Source: JBEISR01 sp044371425
GTDB taxonomy: Bacteria; Planctomycetota; Planctomycetia; Pirellulales; Pirellulaceae
Length of the DNA stretch: 64,000 nt
Assembly (NCBI GenBank): GCA_044371425.1
Contig: JBILTR010000017.1
Coordinates: forward strand, 1-64,000
Direction of reading: 5' to 3'
The notes under the pieces are model-generated. The model was not told where the DNA came from. It saw only the letters and a program-made list of their open reading frames with translations, and made no database searches. Below are positions 9,505-18,311 of the stretch, one piece after another. The first letter of the stretch is position 1. Each line of letters begins with the position of its first letter. The position numbers were made by a program, and so were the translations under genes.

Positions 9505-10004
9505 GTGCCTAATTATCGGGCAGGCGTGCCAGCTAGCCAAGCAGATCGGTCGACTTCCGGGAGCCAGGTCAGCTCCTTTCGCGGTGGGATGCAAAAGAAG
9601 TGACAAAGGGATTCCGATCTTTTTTACCCTCCTTGCCACGGCGATCTGGCGATGGAGACCAACGGGAGTTGGCCAAGAGAGCAGCCATTGGCGGGTTTGG
9701 CACGTTTGTTGCAGTTCCGATCGACTATCGCTTGGTTCCCCTGAGGGGGCACCCAAACACCAGCTACCCAAAGTCGTAACCGGTGATGGGGCGGTTCGGT
9801 CCGCTCCGCTCCATCGCCGGTCGACTTTTTCTAGGACTCTAGTGGCGCAGAACGCTACTTGTTGCCATTCGATGCGGCCCCTTCCGAACGACTCGGCTCC
9901 ATGGTGAGCCCGAGGAGTACCCCAATGGCCTGCGTCGAGTGTCCGCCTCACTCGTCCAGGCCGGGGTGCTCCGTGAGCCATGGCGTGGAAGGGGTGGACG
10001 CGGT
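9505..10004. other. Gene-free gap between convergent genes
   Basis: Five hundred bases between the kinase stop and the NIPSNAP stop. Frames open here on the minus strand are extensions of chance frames running under the kinase gene and show no domain. No T-tailed hairpin was found for either gene. Confidence 0.45.
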
Positions 10005-10898
10005 TTAAAGCTGCGAGTAGGGGCGTGGAATCAGATCGGTCTTGTGGATCTTCGATACCGTCCCTTGGTACTTTTCCACGCCGCTCAACTTCTTCCACTC
10101 GGGGTGCTCGCGGAACTTGACCCATGCGGCATCGCGCTCAGCGCTGTTGTCGTAGACGGTCATGTAGGTGAGATTCGGCAGCCGATCTCCCAGGAGCGCC
10201 TGCCCGAAAAAGACGGGCTGGATACCGCAATCGAGAAAGATCGGTACTTCCCCGTTGTTGAACATCTCGACCTTTAGCATCCCCATTTTCTCGTTGCTGC
10301 TTTCGTACGTTCGCAGCTCGAACAGCCGATCGCGACGTTCGGCGGTTTGGCTGGGGACCTTCAACTTCGGCATGCAGTCGAACGCGACCAGTACTTCGGT
10401 CCGCATCCTTCCATAAAAGGGCTTTTTGGGATCGGCGTTGAGGTAGGCTGCCGCATTCTCGAGGAACTGACTGTCGCCAACCAGCTTCGGGACAACCTGA
10501 AAAACCTGTTGCGGCTGGTCCACCGGCATGAGGAGATGAATGCCAGTAGTCGTTTGCGATGCGTCAGAAGGCACCTCCTCGAACACCCCCACCGGCGCAA
10601 TTCCCTGGCGATTCAGAGCAGGTAGGAGCGCCTTTTCGAGGTACTGGTCGAACTGAGCCAACTGAGATTTGTCGACCTGTTGGTAATGAACCCATTCGTA
10701 ATGCTGATTGGATGCCGATTGCCCCATCGCCTTCCCCCCTCCCAGGATCACGACCAACCCCATCAGCACCCGACCGATCGCTCCCCGCCATCGGTCGGTT
10801 GCGCGGTACTGGATCTTTGCCAATTGGATCTTTGAAACTTGGGCCTTCAGTTCCTTGGCCCCCTGCCCCTCGCTCATTCGTTCGACGAAACACACCAT
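10005..10898 (-). CDS. NIPSNAP family protein, probably exported
   Basis: About 297 residues. The C-terminal half contains a NIPSNAP dimeric alpha-beta barrel domain, recognised by LFELRTYESSNEKMG and the later LPNLTYMTVYDNSAERDAAW followed by FREHPEWKKL. The N-terminal half looks like a second, weaker copy of the same fold (HYEWVHYQQVDKSQLAQFDQ). A hydrophobic segment near residues 40-58 (GRVLMGLVVILGGGKAMG) followed by a small residue cluster could be a signal peptide behind an unusually long N-terminus, so the start may be further downstream than ATG 10898 (GGAG seven bases upstream). NIPSNAP proteins are common in planctomycetes and the function is unknown. Confidence 0.82.
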   Translation of the reverse strand: MVCFVERMSEGQGAKELKAQVSKIQLAKIQYRATDRWRGAIGRVLMGLVVILGGGKAMGQSASNQHYEWVHYQQVDKSQLAQFDQYLEKALLPALNRQGIAPVGVFEEVPSDASQTTTGIHLLMPVDQPQQVFQVVPKLVGDSQFLENAAAYLNADPKKPFYGRMRTEVLVAFDCMPKLKVPSQTAERRDRLFELRTYESSNEKMGMLKVEMFNNGEVPIFLDCGIQPVFFGQALLGDRLPNLTYMTVYDNSAERDAAWVKFREHPEWKKLSGVEKYQGTVSKIHKTDLIPRPYSQL

Positions 10899-11390
10899 CA
10901 TTGGTCTCCCAGCATGGCACTAGTCCAAACGTTGCAACAACAGTCGTTACTTTATCAGAAGTCGATCGATCCCACGGTAACGGAAATGCCGTTGCTTGGG
11001 ACTTGGTTGCTATCGATGGCAGTGGATCTCACAGAGTCACCAAGGCACCAAGATGCATGAGCGGGCCATCGGTCCAATCACTCTCTGTGGCTTTGTGTCT
11101 CCGTGAGTGGCCAAGAGGCGCGATCGGGTTATTTTGGCTCCATCGTTCCCCACTGCCTCACCGCATCGCCGGATCGACCCGAAACCTCGACTTTTCGCCT
11201 CCGTTTCGCGTTCGCTTCCTTGCGATCCTGCGCCGATTGAAATCTCCAACGGTCCGTTGGACGGGGAATCGATTACGATAGGGGGGGCTGCTGGTGGAAG
11301 TCCTTCCCTTTGGCGTCGCCGTGCTTCGTCGCGGCGTCCAGTCTTTTTTTCCTCGTGCTCCGGGCTTTCTGAACCGGTCATTAGGTGGTG
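10899..11390. other. Divergent gene-free gap carrying a dispersed element
   Basis: Almost 500 bases between the divergent NIPSNAP and pseudouridine synthase genes. Besides the inverted-end element at 11025-11110 I see a purine-rich run (CGATAGGGGGGGC) near 11276-11288 and a T-rich run near 11342-11350. No coding region is supported. Confidence 0.45.
11025..11110. repeat. Dispersed short inverted-end element, copy B
   Basis: The left part reads GATCTCACAGAGTCAC then CAAGGCACCAAGATGC. The right part, read on the other strand, is CTCACGGAGACACAAAGCCA. The two ends are therefore imperfect inverted repeats built from degenerate 7-8 base units around CAC-GAG-AC-AAG. The first 40 bases match the element at 993. 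Similar units are present at 16834-17034 and 39254-39397. No protein is encoded. Confidence 0.6.
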
Positions 11391-12482
11391 ATGAACGCGT
11401 CGAAGAAATCGTCTCCTTTTTTGCTGCTGCATCTGAATCCCAGTCATCGTGGGCAGACGGTGCTGACGGCCTTGCGAAGCCTGCTGCCGGAGAGCAGCTG
11501 GGGACAGGTGCGCCGCCAGGTAGAGAGTCGGCATCTTCAGATCAACGGCAACCTCTGCTGCGACCCGGCCAGAAAGCTACAGGGAAATGAGGTGCTCAAG
11601 TGGTGGCGGGAGGCGCTTCCCAAGCCGGTGGAGCCGAAGGATCTGAAGATCCCGTACTTGGATTCGCATCTCTTGGTGGTGGAAAAGCCAGCGGGCATCA
11701 CATCGGTACGCCATTTTGAGGAGCGGGATCTGCCGGCTCGCCGTCGCCAATTGCAGCCAACCCTGGAAGAACTGCTGCCGCTGGCGCTCCAGCTACGGCT
11801 GAGCGGCACTGCATCTTCCCGTGCTGGATCCCCTCCAGGCAATCGGCCCCCGCGCGACCGCCGCAAGTCCGGCCCCCCATCCCGTTCCCAGCTCCCCAGG
11901 GTGATCGCCGTCCATCGACTCGATCGCGACACCAGCGGTCTCATGCTGTTCGCGAGAACCCAACAGGCCCAGCGCGCTCTAGAGGAGCTCTTTCGGCACC
12001 ACCGAGTCGATCGTCGCTATCGCGCCGTGATCCATGGCCAGATTGCATCCCAGACGATCCAAAGCGTGTTGGTGCGCGATCGGGGTGATGGAGTCCGAGG
12101 AAGCGGATCGCCCGAAGATCCATCGGCACAGCATGCCATCACGCATGTCAAACCGGTGGAGACCTTCCGAGGCGGCCAGTACTCGATGGTCGAATGCCAA
12201 TTGGAGACAGGTCGCACCCACCAGATTCGCATCCACCTTGCGGAAGCTGGGCATCGCATCTGTGGAGAACCGATCTACAACCGACCGCTGCACGGCAAGC
12301 CGATGGAGGACCTCAGCGGCGCTCCACGCCAAGCGCTGCACTCCTACTCGCTTCGTCTGGTACATCCTTTCACCTCCCAGACGCTGGAGTTCTCCATGCC
12401 CTGGCCGCGCGACCTGGATCGCTGGATCCGGCGGCTGCGAACCGGGGAACTTGGCAAACCCTCCGACGAAGCGATAGGATGA
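11391..12482 (+). CDS. RluA-family RNA pseudouridine synthase
   Basis: Enzyme of 363 residues that isomerises uridine to pseudouridine in rRNA or tRNA. An S4-like N-terminal RNA-binding region covers about residues 15-65 (VRRQVESRHLQINGNLCCDP). The catalytic core has LVVEKPAGITSV and VHRLDRDTSGLMLFAR, whose aspartate after HRL is the nucleophile, and then ETGRTHQIRIHLAEAGH. Between the KPAG motif and HRLD there is an unusually long, Arg/Pro/Ser-rich insertion of about 60 residues that is probably disordered. ATG 11391 is used, with AGGTGG just upstream; two in-frame GTG codons precede it. Target site cannot be assigned. Confidence 0.93.
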   Translation: MNASKKSSPFLLLHLNPSHRGQTVLTALRSLLPESSWGQVRRQVESRHLQINGNLCCDPARKLQGNEVLKWWREALPKPVEPKDLKIPYLDSHLLVVEKPAGITSVRHFEERDLPARRRQLQPTLEELLPLALQLRLSGTASSRAGSPPGNRPPRDRRKSGPPSRSQLPRVIAVHRLDRDTSGLMLFARTQQAQRALEELFRHHRVDRRYRAVIHGQIASQTIQSVLVRDRGDGVRGSGSPEDPSAQHAITHVKPVETFRGGQYSMVECQLETGRTHQIRIHLAEAGHRICGEPIYNRPLHGKPMEDLSGAPRQALHSYSLRLVHPFTSQTLEFSMPWPRDLDRWIRRLRTGELGKPSDEAIG

Positions 12483-12588
12483 CCAAAAGCGTTTTCGTCC
12501 CGTGGCGATTTCCTTCCCCACCTGCTCTCCTGCCCTAATCCCGATGGCAGACCTTCTTCCCGCTGTTTTCTCGCCAGGAGCTTCCCTC

Positions 12589-13350
12589 ATGCTTGCTCGT
12601 TTTGCCCCCCGCTCCATTTGGATTCCATTGGCTTTCTGCTTCGCATCGACCCTAACGCTGCCGATCGCAGCGCAGGACAAGGCCGCCTTGGCCGTCGCCG
12701 CGCTGAACCCCGAGGTGCAAACCGCTGAATGGGCGAAAGCGTGGTGGATGCCAAGGCATACCGCCAAGCTGAAGGAGAAAGAGGCACTCCAACAAGTCGA
12801 CATGATCTGGATCGGCGACTCCATCACCCATGGCTGGGAGAATGCCGGAAAAGCCACCTGGGACAAGTTCTATGCCCGACGAAGTCCCTTCAACATCGGC
12901 TTCAGTGGCGACCGCACCGAGCAGGTGCTGTGGCGATTGGCCAACGGAGAAGTCGACAAGCTGAACCCCAAGGTGATCGTTCTGATGATCGGCACCAACA
13001 ATACCGGCCATCGACAGGACCCGGCCGAACAGACCGCGGCCGGCATCGAAGCGATCGTCAAAGAACTGAAGATCAAGATGCCCGAGGCGAAGATCCTCCT
13101 GCTGGCGATCTTCCCTCGCGGCGCCGCCGCCGATGACCCCTTGCGGCAACTCAATCGGCAGATCAATGAGCGGATCGCGAAGCTGGCAGATGAGAAGCAA
13201 GTCTACTTTCAGGATATCGGCAGCGTCTTCCTGGATGCTCAAGGCAACCTCTCCAAAGAGCTGATGCCCGACCTCCTGCATCCCAACGAAAAGGGATACC
13301 AGCTATGGGCCGAAGCCCTGGAGCCGACGTTGGCCAAGTGGATTCCTTAA
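12589..13350 (+). CDS. Secreted SGNH/GDSL-family hydrolase
   Basis: Protein of 253 residues with a signal peptide (MLARFAPRSIWIPLAFCFAS, cleavage probably after AAQ near residue 29). SGNH motifs are IWIGDSITHGW with catalytic Ser78, the Gly block around NIGFSGDRTEQ, MIGTNNTGH, and the C-terminal DLLHPNEKGY carrying the Asp and His of the triad. The family resembles platelet-activating-factor acetylhydrolase subunits and acts on esters, often acetylated carbohydrates. ATG 12589 has AGGAG at an ideal eight-base spacing; longer in-frame starts upstream would destroy the signal peptide. It follows the pseudouridine synthase by about 100 bases. Confidence 0.9.
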   Translation: MLARFAPRSIWIPLAFCFASTLTLPIAAQDKAALAVAALNPEVQTAEWAKAWWMPRHTAKLKEKEALQQVDMIWIGDSITHGWENAGKATWDKFYARRSPFNIGFSGDRTEQVLWRLANGEVDKLNPKVIVLMIGTNNTGHRQDPAEQTAAGIEAIVKELKIKMPEAKILLLAIFPRGAAADDPLRQLNRQINERIAKLADEKQVYFQDIGSVFLDAQGNLSKELMPDLLHPNEKGYQLWAEALEPTLAKWIP

Positions 13351-13905
13351 CACGCCAGCAGACTGTCCCCCTGGCACTTGAGGCACGACCAAAGCAACAG
13401 AGAGATCGCAAGGAAGCGATGAGGAAAGCCAAGCGACAAGCAGCGCACTGCTTGTCGCCCCCTTAGCTTGCTCGGTGCTTGCCATGATGCCGCATGGCCA
13501 GGATGGCGATGTTCCACAGCATGTTCTGGCACCCGATGCACCTGCCGTCATCGCAATCGCACTCGACAGGTCTTCGAGGAACCGACCCATTTTCGATGAT
13601 CAATGACTCCACGTAGCTCGTCACTCGATTGCCTACGTGGCATCTTCTTATCGCATTGCTAAAGCTTTTTCCGGAATGAATCGACTGGCACGCAATCCAT
13701 GCTCCAGGCTGCTTCGGCCACCGCACCTTGTCAGTCTCCCTTACGAGTACCGCGATGCTGAGTACGAGTACGAAGAAATGCCGTAATATGAAAGCTCACT
13801 GGAGCCGCCGGTCGGGTCAAGCTTGATGGAAACCCAACATGCGGCCGCGGTGATTTCAATCGACAGGATACACCTTCACTCAATCGGGATCGTTCGAGGT
13901 GGAAG
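13351..13905. other. Gene-free gap with possible decayed or repeated sequence
   Basis: About 550 bases. A minus-strand frame at 13463-13726 would encode a Cys-rich tail (CDCDDGRCIGCQ) but has no recognisable family or good ribosome-binding site. From 13758 there is CTGAGTACGAGTACGA, which recurs exactly at 22719-22734. The region just before the next gene is otherwise unassigned. I suspect a degenerate mobile or repeat-derived segment but cannot show it. Confidence 0.4.
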
Positions 13906-15399
13906 ATGCAAAATAGAAAGCGGAAGTCCCTCTGGGGCGTCGATCTCTTGGCTCCAGTGCTAAGGTTGCTATCCCTGGGAATCGTCTGGATTGCGATTCC
14001 CCTGCTGCGAACGTTTGGGGACGAGCCGCTGCGATTGGCGATGTTTGATGTGGATGCTTCCCCATCGGTCGGCACACCGATGGCCTACGATCTGACCAAA
14101 GGGGTCAGCGATCCGTTGCGGTTCCGAGGCGTGGTGCTGATGGGGGCGGGGGAACCGATCGTGCTGGCCACGGTCGATTGGCTGGGGATCGCCAACGCCA
14201 GCCATTTGGAGTTTCGTCGATCGCTGGCCGAGGCAGCTGGCACCTCCGTCGATCGCGTCGCGCTCCATACGCTTCACCAACACGACGCGCCACGGTGCGA
14301 TGGATCGGCCAGCATCCTGCTGGGTGAGCATTTGTCGGCCAAAGGATTTGACCTCCAGCTTTGGCAGCGCGTTCAGAAGGATGCGTCCGAGGCGATCCGC
14401 GTCGCTCTCCCTAAGGCAAGCGTGGTCACCCATGTCGGAGTCGGACAGGCTCGCATCGACCAAGTCGCCTCCAATCGCCGGATGCTGGATCCCTCGGGAA
14501 AGGTCTACGCCGGAAGGATGTCCTCCTGCCGCGACGAAACACTTCGAGGATTACCCGATGGCGTGATTGATCCGATGCTTCGGACCGTGCTCTTCTATGA
14601 TCAATCGACCCCGGTCGCCTGCTTGACCTACTACGCCACACATCCTCAAAGCTACTATCGCACCGGAATCGCGAATCCCGATTTCCCTGGCATGGCTCGC
14701 GATGCCCGGCAAAAAGAAACAGGCGTTTTCCATCTCCACTTCAACGGGGCCGCCGGGAATGTCGCTGCAGGAAAGTACAACGACGGCTCGGTCCCGATGC
14801 GTCAGGTACTGGCCGACCGCGTTGCTGAGGGGATGAAGAGCGCGTGGGCATCCAGCCAGCCCCAACCGATCGCTGCTTCCTCGGTCCAGTGGACCCATCA
14901 GGAGGTGGTATTGCCGCTGGCCTCCCATCTGGATCCACAGGCTCTGCAAAAACAGGTGGAAGACCCCAACACTCCTACCGCTCGGGCCATCCATGCGGCG
15001 GAACAATGGGCCTACTGGAAGTGGAACCGCGAGGGACATGGCAGCCCCATCCAATGCCTGCAGCTGAACCAGATCGCCATCCTGCATCTCCCAGGAGAAT
15101 TGTTCGTCGAGTATCAGATTGCCGCTCAGCAAATGGCAGCAGGCAAACAAGTCTGCATGGCCGCCTACGGCGACTATGGGCCTTTTTATATTGGAACGCG
15201 AGTCGCTTATCCGCAGGGTGGTTACGAGACCAGCCCCTCGGCATCCAACGTTTCCCCCGAAGTGGAAAAGCCGATTCTCGAGGCGATGGAAAGGGCGCTG
15301 GGGGTCTCCGCTACCGGCGTCCACGCCAGCGATTTCACCGAGACATTCGGCCCTGGTCCTCCCGCCAAAAAAGACGATCGCAACAGTCAGAAACCCTGA
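13906..15399 (+). CDS. Neutral/alkaline ceramidase-like secreted protein
   Basis: Protein of 497 residues. An N-terminal hydrophobic segment (LLSLGIVWIAIPLLRTFG, about 21-38) acts as signal peptide or anchor. The rest resembles the N-terminal catalytic domain of neutral ceramidases: an opening DVDASPSVGTPM, a metal-site-like LHTLHQHDAPRC near residue 127, and LTYYATHPQSYY and HFNGAAGNVAAGKYNDG in the middle. In true ceramidases the enzyme hydrolyses the amide of ceramide; planctomycetes carry many shorter relatives whose substrates are unknown. The C-terminal immunoglobulin-like domain of classic ceramidases seems absent. The gene stands alone, with the next gene 250 bases downstream. Confidence 0.83.
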   Translation: MQNRKRKSLWGVDLLAPVLRLLSLGIVWIAIPLLRTFGDEPLRLAMFDVDASPSVGTPMAYDLTKGVSDPLRFRGVVLMGAGEPIVLATVDWLGIANASHLEFRRSLAEAAGTSVDRVALHTLHQHDAPRCDGSASILLGEHLSAKGFDLQLWQRVQKDASEAIRVALPKASVVTHVGVGQARIDQVASNRRMLDPSGKVYAGRMSSCRDETLRGLPDGVIDPMLRTVLFYDQSTPVACLTYYATHPQSYYRTGIANPDFPGMARDARQKETGVFHLHFNGAAGNVAAGKYNDGSVPMRQVLADRVAEGMKSAWASSQPQPIAASSVQWTHQEVVLPLASHLDPQALQKQVEDPNTPTARAIHAAEQWAYWKWNREGHGSPIQCLQLNQIAILHLPGELFVEYQIAAQQMAAGKQVCMAAYGDYGPFYIGTRVAYPQGGYETSPSASNVSPEVEKPILEAMERALGVSATGVHASDFTETFGPGPPAKKDDRNSQKP

Positions 15400-15652
15400 C
15401 TAGGAATGTCACTGCCGGGTTGGTTGACAGGCTCTCTCTGCTGAGCGCTGAAGAAGAACCAAGCCAGCGACTAGAAAAAGGCATTGGGTCCGTAGACTTG
15501 AAAGCGATCGCCACGAGAGCCCATGGGATAGATCACGAAGAGTTCCGAGAGAATACCTTCGGATCAACCAATCCGGTGATTCGTTTTGCGAGCGTCGCCA
15601 AGAACTGAACACGACAGGGTAACGATTCAGAACAGATTTCGGAGAAAGTAAG

Positions 15653-16570
15653 GTGGGGAATCTCGCTATTGTTACAACGTATTTCAATCCTTGCGGGTAT
15701 CGGTCAAGAAGATCCAATTACGAAGCTTTCTCCGACGTCTGCCGAAAGGGTGGTGCAGAGCTTTTCACCATCGAATGCGTCTTCGCAGAGCATCAGCGTT
15801 ATGACCTCGATCCAGATCCCAAGGTGATCCAACTACGCGCCTCTAGCGTGCTCTGGCAGAAAGAACGTCTTATCAATCATCTGGTCGGCTCTTTTATTCC
15901 TGAACAATTCTCCAAGATCGCTTGGATCGACTGCGACTTGATCTTTGAGAATCCCAACTGGGTCATGGAAGCTTCAAAAATGCTGGACTTCCATCGCGTC
16001 ATTCAGCTCTTTGATCATGTGGATCGACTGCCCCGAGGCGGGGGAGTCGAAGACTCGATCGGGGACCGACACCGAAGCTTTGCAAGCGTGTGGAACGACC
16101 CACAGACAATCCCTCGCGATTGCTGGGACAACCACGGACATACAGGTTATGCATGGGCAGCAAGGAGAGAACTCTTTGAGCAAGTTGGCCTTTACGAAGC
16201 AGCCATTCTTGGAAATGGCGATGATTTAATGGCACACGGCTTCTTGGGTGAGCTACACAGTGATTGTATTATGAGAAACTACGACCAGGGCCAAGCGATG
16301 TTTCGTCACTATCAGAAGTGGGCTCATCAAGCCTTTCGTTACTGCCAAGGAGATCTGGGGTGTATGCCTGGAACCGTGTTCCATCTTTGGCATGGCGACC
16401 ATGAAAACCGACTTTATATGGAACGCCATAACGATATGAGAAAAATTGGATTCGATCCATTCGTGGATATCACGATCGACGAGGCGGGTTGCTTGCGTTG
16501 GGCAAGCGATCATCCCGAACTGCATCAGTTTGTCAGAAATTATTTTGCGCTTCGCAAGGAAGATGGCTGA
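15653..16570 (+). CDS. Glycosyltransferase-like protein (GT-A type)
   Basis: Protein of 305 residues starting at GTG 15653, preceded by GGAG at eight bases. The opening NLAIVTTYFNPCGY is a typical beta strand of a nucleotide-sugar-binding fold, and KIAWIDCDLIFENPNW (about 88-103) supplies a D-x-D metal motif. Later HTGYAWAARRELFEQVGLYE resembles the acceptor-side motif of GT-A enzymes. No signal peptide or membrane segment is seen, so it should be cytoplasmic. No other polysaccharide genes are adjacent. GC looks lower than in flanking genes, which hints at acquisition. Exact family and sugar are unknown. Confidence 0.75.
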   Translation: MGNLAIVTTYFNPCGYRSRRSNYEAFSDVCRKGGAELFTIECVFAEHQRYDLDPDPKVIQLRASSVLWQKERLINHLVGSFIPEQFSKIAWIDCDLIFENPNWVMEASKMLDFHRVIQLFDHVDRLPRGGGVEDSIGDRHRSFASVWNDPQTIPRDCWDNHGHTGYAWAARRELFEQVGLYEAAILGNGDDLMAHGFLGELHSDCIMRNYDQGQAMFRHYQKWAHQAFRYCQGDLGCMPGTVFHLWHGDHENRLYMERHNDMRKIGFDPFVDITIDEAGCLRWASDHPELHQFVRNYFALRKEDG

Positions 16571-17368
16571 CCGGTTTTTAGCAAGAGCTTGGCCATCGCC
16601 CCGACAAACGACCATAAGACACTGCCAACAGGAAGACGCAAGCGTGCGACGGGCTGCGTCTATCAAGGATTTTGGGGTCCACCTGAGATTGCTGCGAGCG
16701 GTGATCCAAGACAGCCAAGTCCGCAAGTTTCCAGGGTCTGCCGCCAGCTAAGGGAAAACTTGTCACTTAGCTGCTAGGCGGGGAAACTTCTGCCTCGTGA
16801 TAGCCCTTTTGATAGGGTATGGGAGTCTATTGGACTCACGCGAAGACGCCAAGACGCGAAGCAAGAAAAGGGTCAGATAGTTCGTCCGCACACGACGCCC
16901 CGCCAATGCTGATTCGATCTGTTGATTCGAATGGTAACTTAAAGCCACTGCCTACAGGAAAAGTCGACTGGATACCGAAACAGGGATCGCAGATGGGACT
17001 GGGCTCTCGATAGCTTCGTGCCTTCGCGCGAGCCGAGAAGGGAGTTGCAAGATGTGGCAAGAAGTCATGAGGGCGAAGGATTTCTTCCATCTGGGATTTT
17101 TCCGCATGGTGTTGGAATTCAATGCGTCCCGATCGAGTTGCCAATTTTAGATCACCGGATCGCATCTGTGGTGATGCTGGAATCTGGCTGTACTATTTTT
17201 TTGCAACCATCAGTTGCAGATGGGATGGGAAGACGAAGGGACCAACCGAATGGTCGGATGGACCAGGGAGTTCGCGTCCGTCTTATCCTTTTCCAACCCG
17301 GACTTGATCCACATGCCATACGTCAATCGGCCCCTGCGACCGATCGGGATTCTTTCGCGTCTGGGTTG
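16571..17368. other. Gene-free gap with dispersed element
   Basis: Nearly 800 bases. A plus-strand frame at 17018-17527 has no family resemblance and overlaps a better-supported small gene on the other strand, so I do not accept it. The heptad-repeat element at 16834-17034 occupies the middle. No RNA gene was recognised. Confidence 0.45.
16834..17034. repeat. Dispersed inverted-end element, copy C
   Basis: The left end is ACTCACGCGAAGACGCC then AAGACGCGAAGC, a run of degenerate units of about seven bases. The right end, on the opposite strand, reads GGCTCGCGCGAAGGCACGAAG. The ends are thus imperfectly inverted around about 140 bases of unrelated sequence. The unit type matches copies at 11025 and 39254. 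Confidence 0.5.
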
Positions 17369-17653
17369 TTACCGCTCTCCGATCCGTTCTTCCAGTACCT
17401 CCATTCGCTTTTGCAAGTTTCTGATATGGCGACAAAGATAGTGAATTGGCGGGATCGTAATAAAACAAAGTGGTATCCACATACCCCAGAGCATCGACAC
17501 TCCCCCACCAGTCAAGAAAAGCGATGAGATCAGATGGGCTCCTAGATCCATCAGGGCACCGCCTAGCGCAAAAGCCATCGTGATCTTTGTCACCTGTTGG
17601 TCGCTACGTTGCGCGAATACGTCCACCGTCTCTTGGTCTGGAGATTTCTTCAT
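17369..17653 (-). CDS. Small two-helix membrane protein, unknown function
   Basis: Protein of 94 residues beginning MKKSPDQETVDVFAQRSDQQ. A longer frame exists to 18025, but the ATG at 17653 has AGGAG six bases upstream (complement of 17660-17664), and the upstream part of the frame is low-quality. The protein has two hydrophobic stretches, about 25-48 (ITMAFALGGALMDLGAHLIS) and 52-75 (GVSMLWGMWIPLCFITIP), then a charged coiled-coil-like tail (LQKRMEVLEERIGER). It probably sits in the inner membrane with both ends in the cytoplasm. No family was recognised and the gene has no close neighbour on the same strand. Confidence 0.62.
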   Translation of the reverse strand: MKKSPDQETVDVFAQRSDQQVTKITMAFALGGALMDLGAHLISSLFLTGGGVSMLWGMWIPLCFITIPPIHYLCRHIRNLQKRMEVLEERIGER

Positions 17654-18311
17654 AAAAGGCTCCTTTCGAGGTGATGAATGATCAGAACGGCATCGAGGAG
17701 AAAACTCACTTGCTACCGATAGGCCCCAACGAAAACTCAGCGGCGGATTAGGACCGGTCGACGAGGAAGTGCAGATCATGCTCCGAAAGGACAGCTGAAG
17801 CAATCCGGAGTAAGAACCGTCCAAAGTTGGTTCCTGCGTCGACCGATTACTCCAGCACTGGCGGGACGCTCGTGCCACGGCCGCCTCGGAAATGCTCTGG
17901 CCATCACCCCAGAAGAAATGGTCGCTCTGTTGAGGGGCTACAGAATCCGTCGGTGGGATGAATCGAGCGATCGCTGGTGGGAACGCTTCCATGCCGTGGA
18001 GCGTTAAATTGAGGGGGAACAACATTTTTGGGAACCTGTTCGGTTTCCCTGGCGTCTGGCTGACTGAAAAGGGAAAAATCCTTGTGGAGATTCAGTTCGT
18101 CTTGGCAAAGCGCGATCGTCGACGCGCCGTTCCTTTTCTCAAGAACCAGCGTCCCGTGATTTTCTCGATCGAGGTCGGAGGTGTGGCGTGGTAAGTTGAC
18201 TTTGCAGCAAATTCTTCGTGGACGGGCGATATCCTGCGAGGGAGTGCGATTGGTTCATCGAGGGACGGAATCATTGGTGTTTGGATCGATGGAATCCCAA
18301 GGAGTCGCATC
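17654..18311. other. Divergent gene-free gap
   Basis: About 660 bases between the small membrane protein gene and the VIT/VWA gene, which are transcribed away from each other. Promoters for both should lie here. No repeat, RNA or further reading frame is supported. Confidence 0.4.

Noticed and set aside
9382..10125. Minus-strand open frame of 247 residues spanning the kinase 3-prime end and the gap
   Set aside because: It runs under the well-supported kinase gene, lacks family resemblance and has Arg/Pro-rich composition typical of shadow frames in GC-rich DNA.
13463..13726. Cys-rich minus-strand frame, possible decayed transposase
   Set aside because: Only a short CDCDDGRCIGC patch is suggestive; no catalytic motif, inverted ends or target duplication could be found.
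17018..17527. Plus-strand open frame of 169 residues
   Set aside because: It overlaps the small membrane protein gene, which has a strong ribosome-binding site, and shows no domain or membrane logic of its own.
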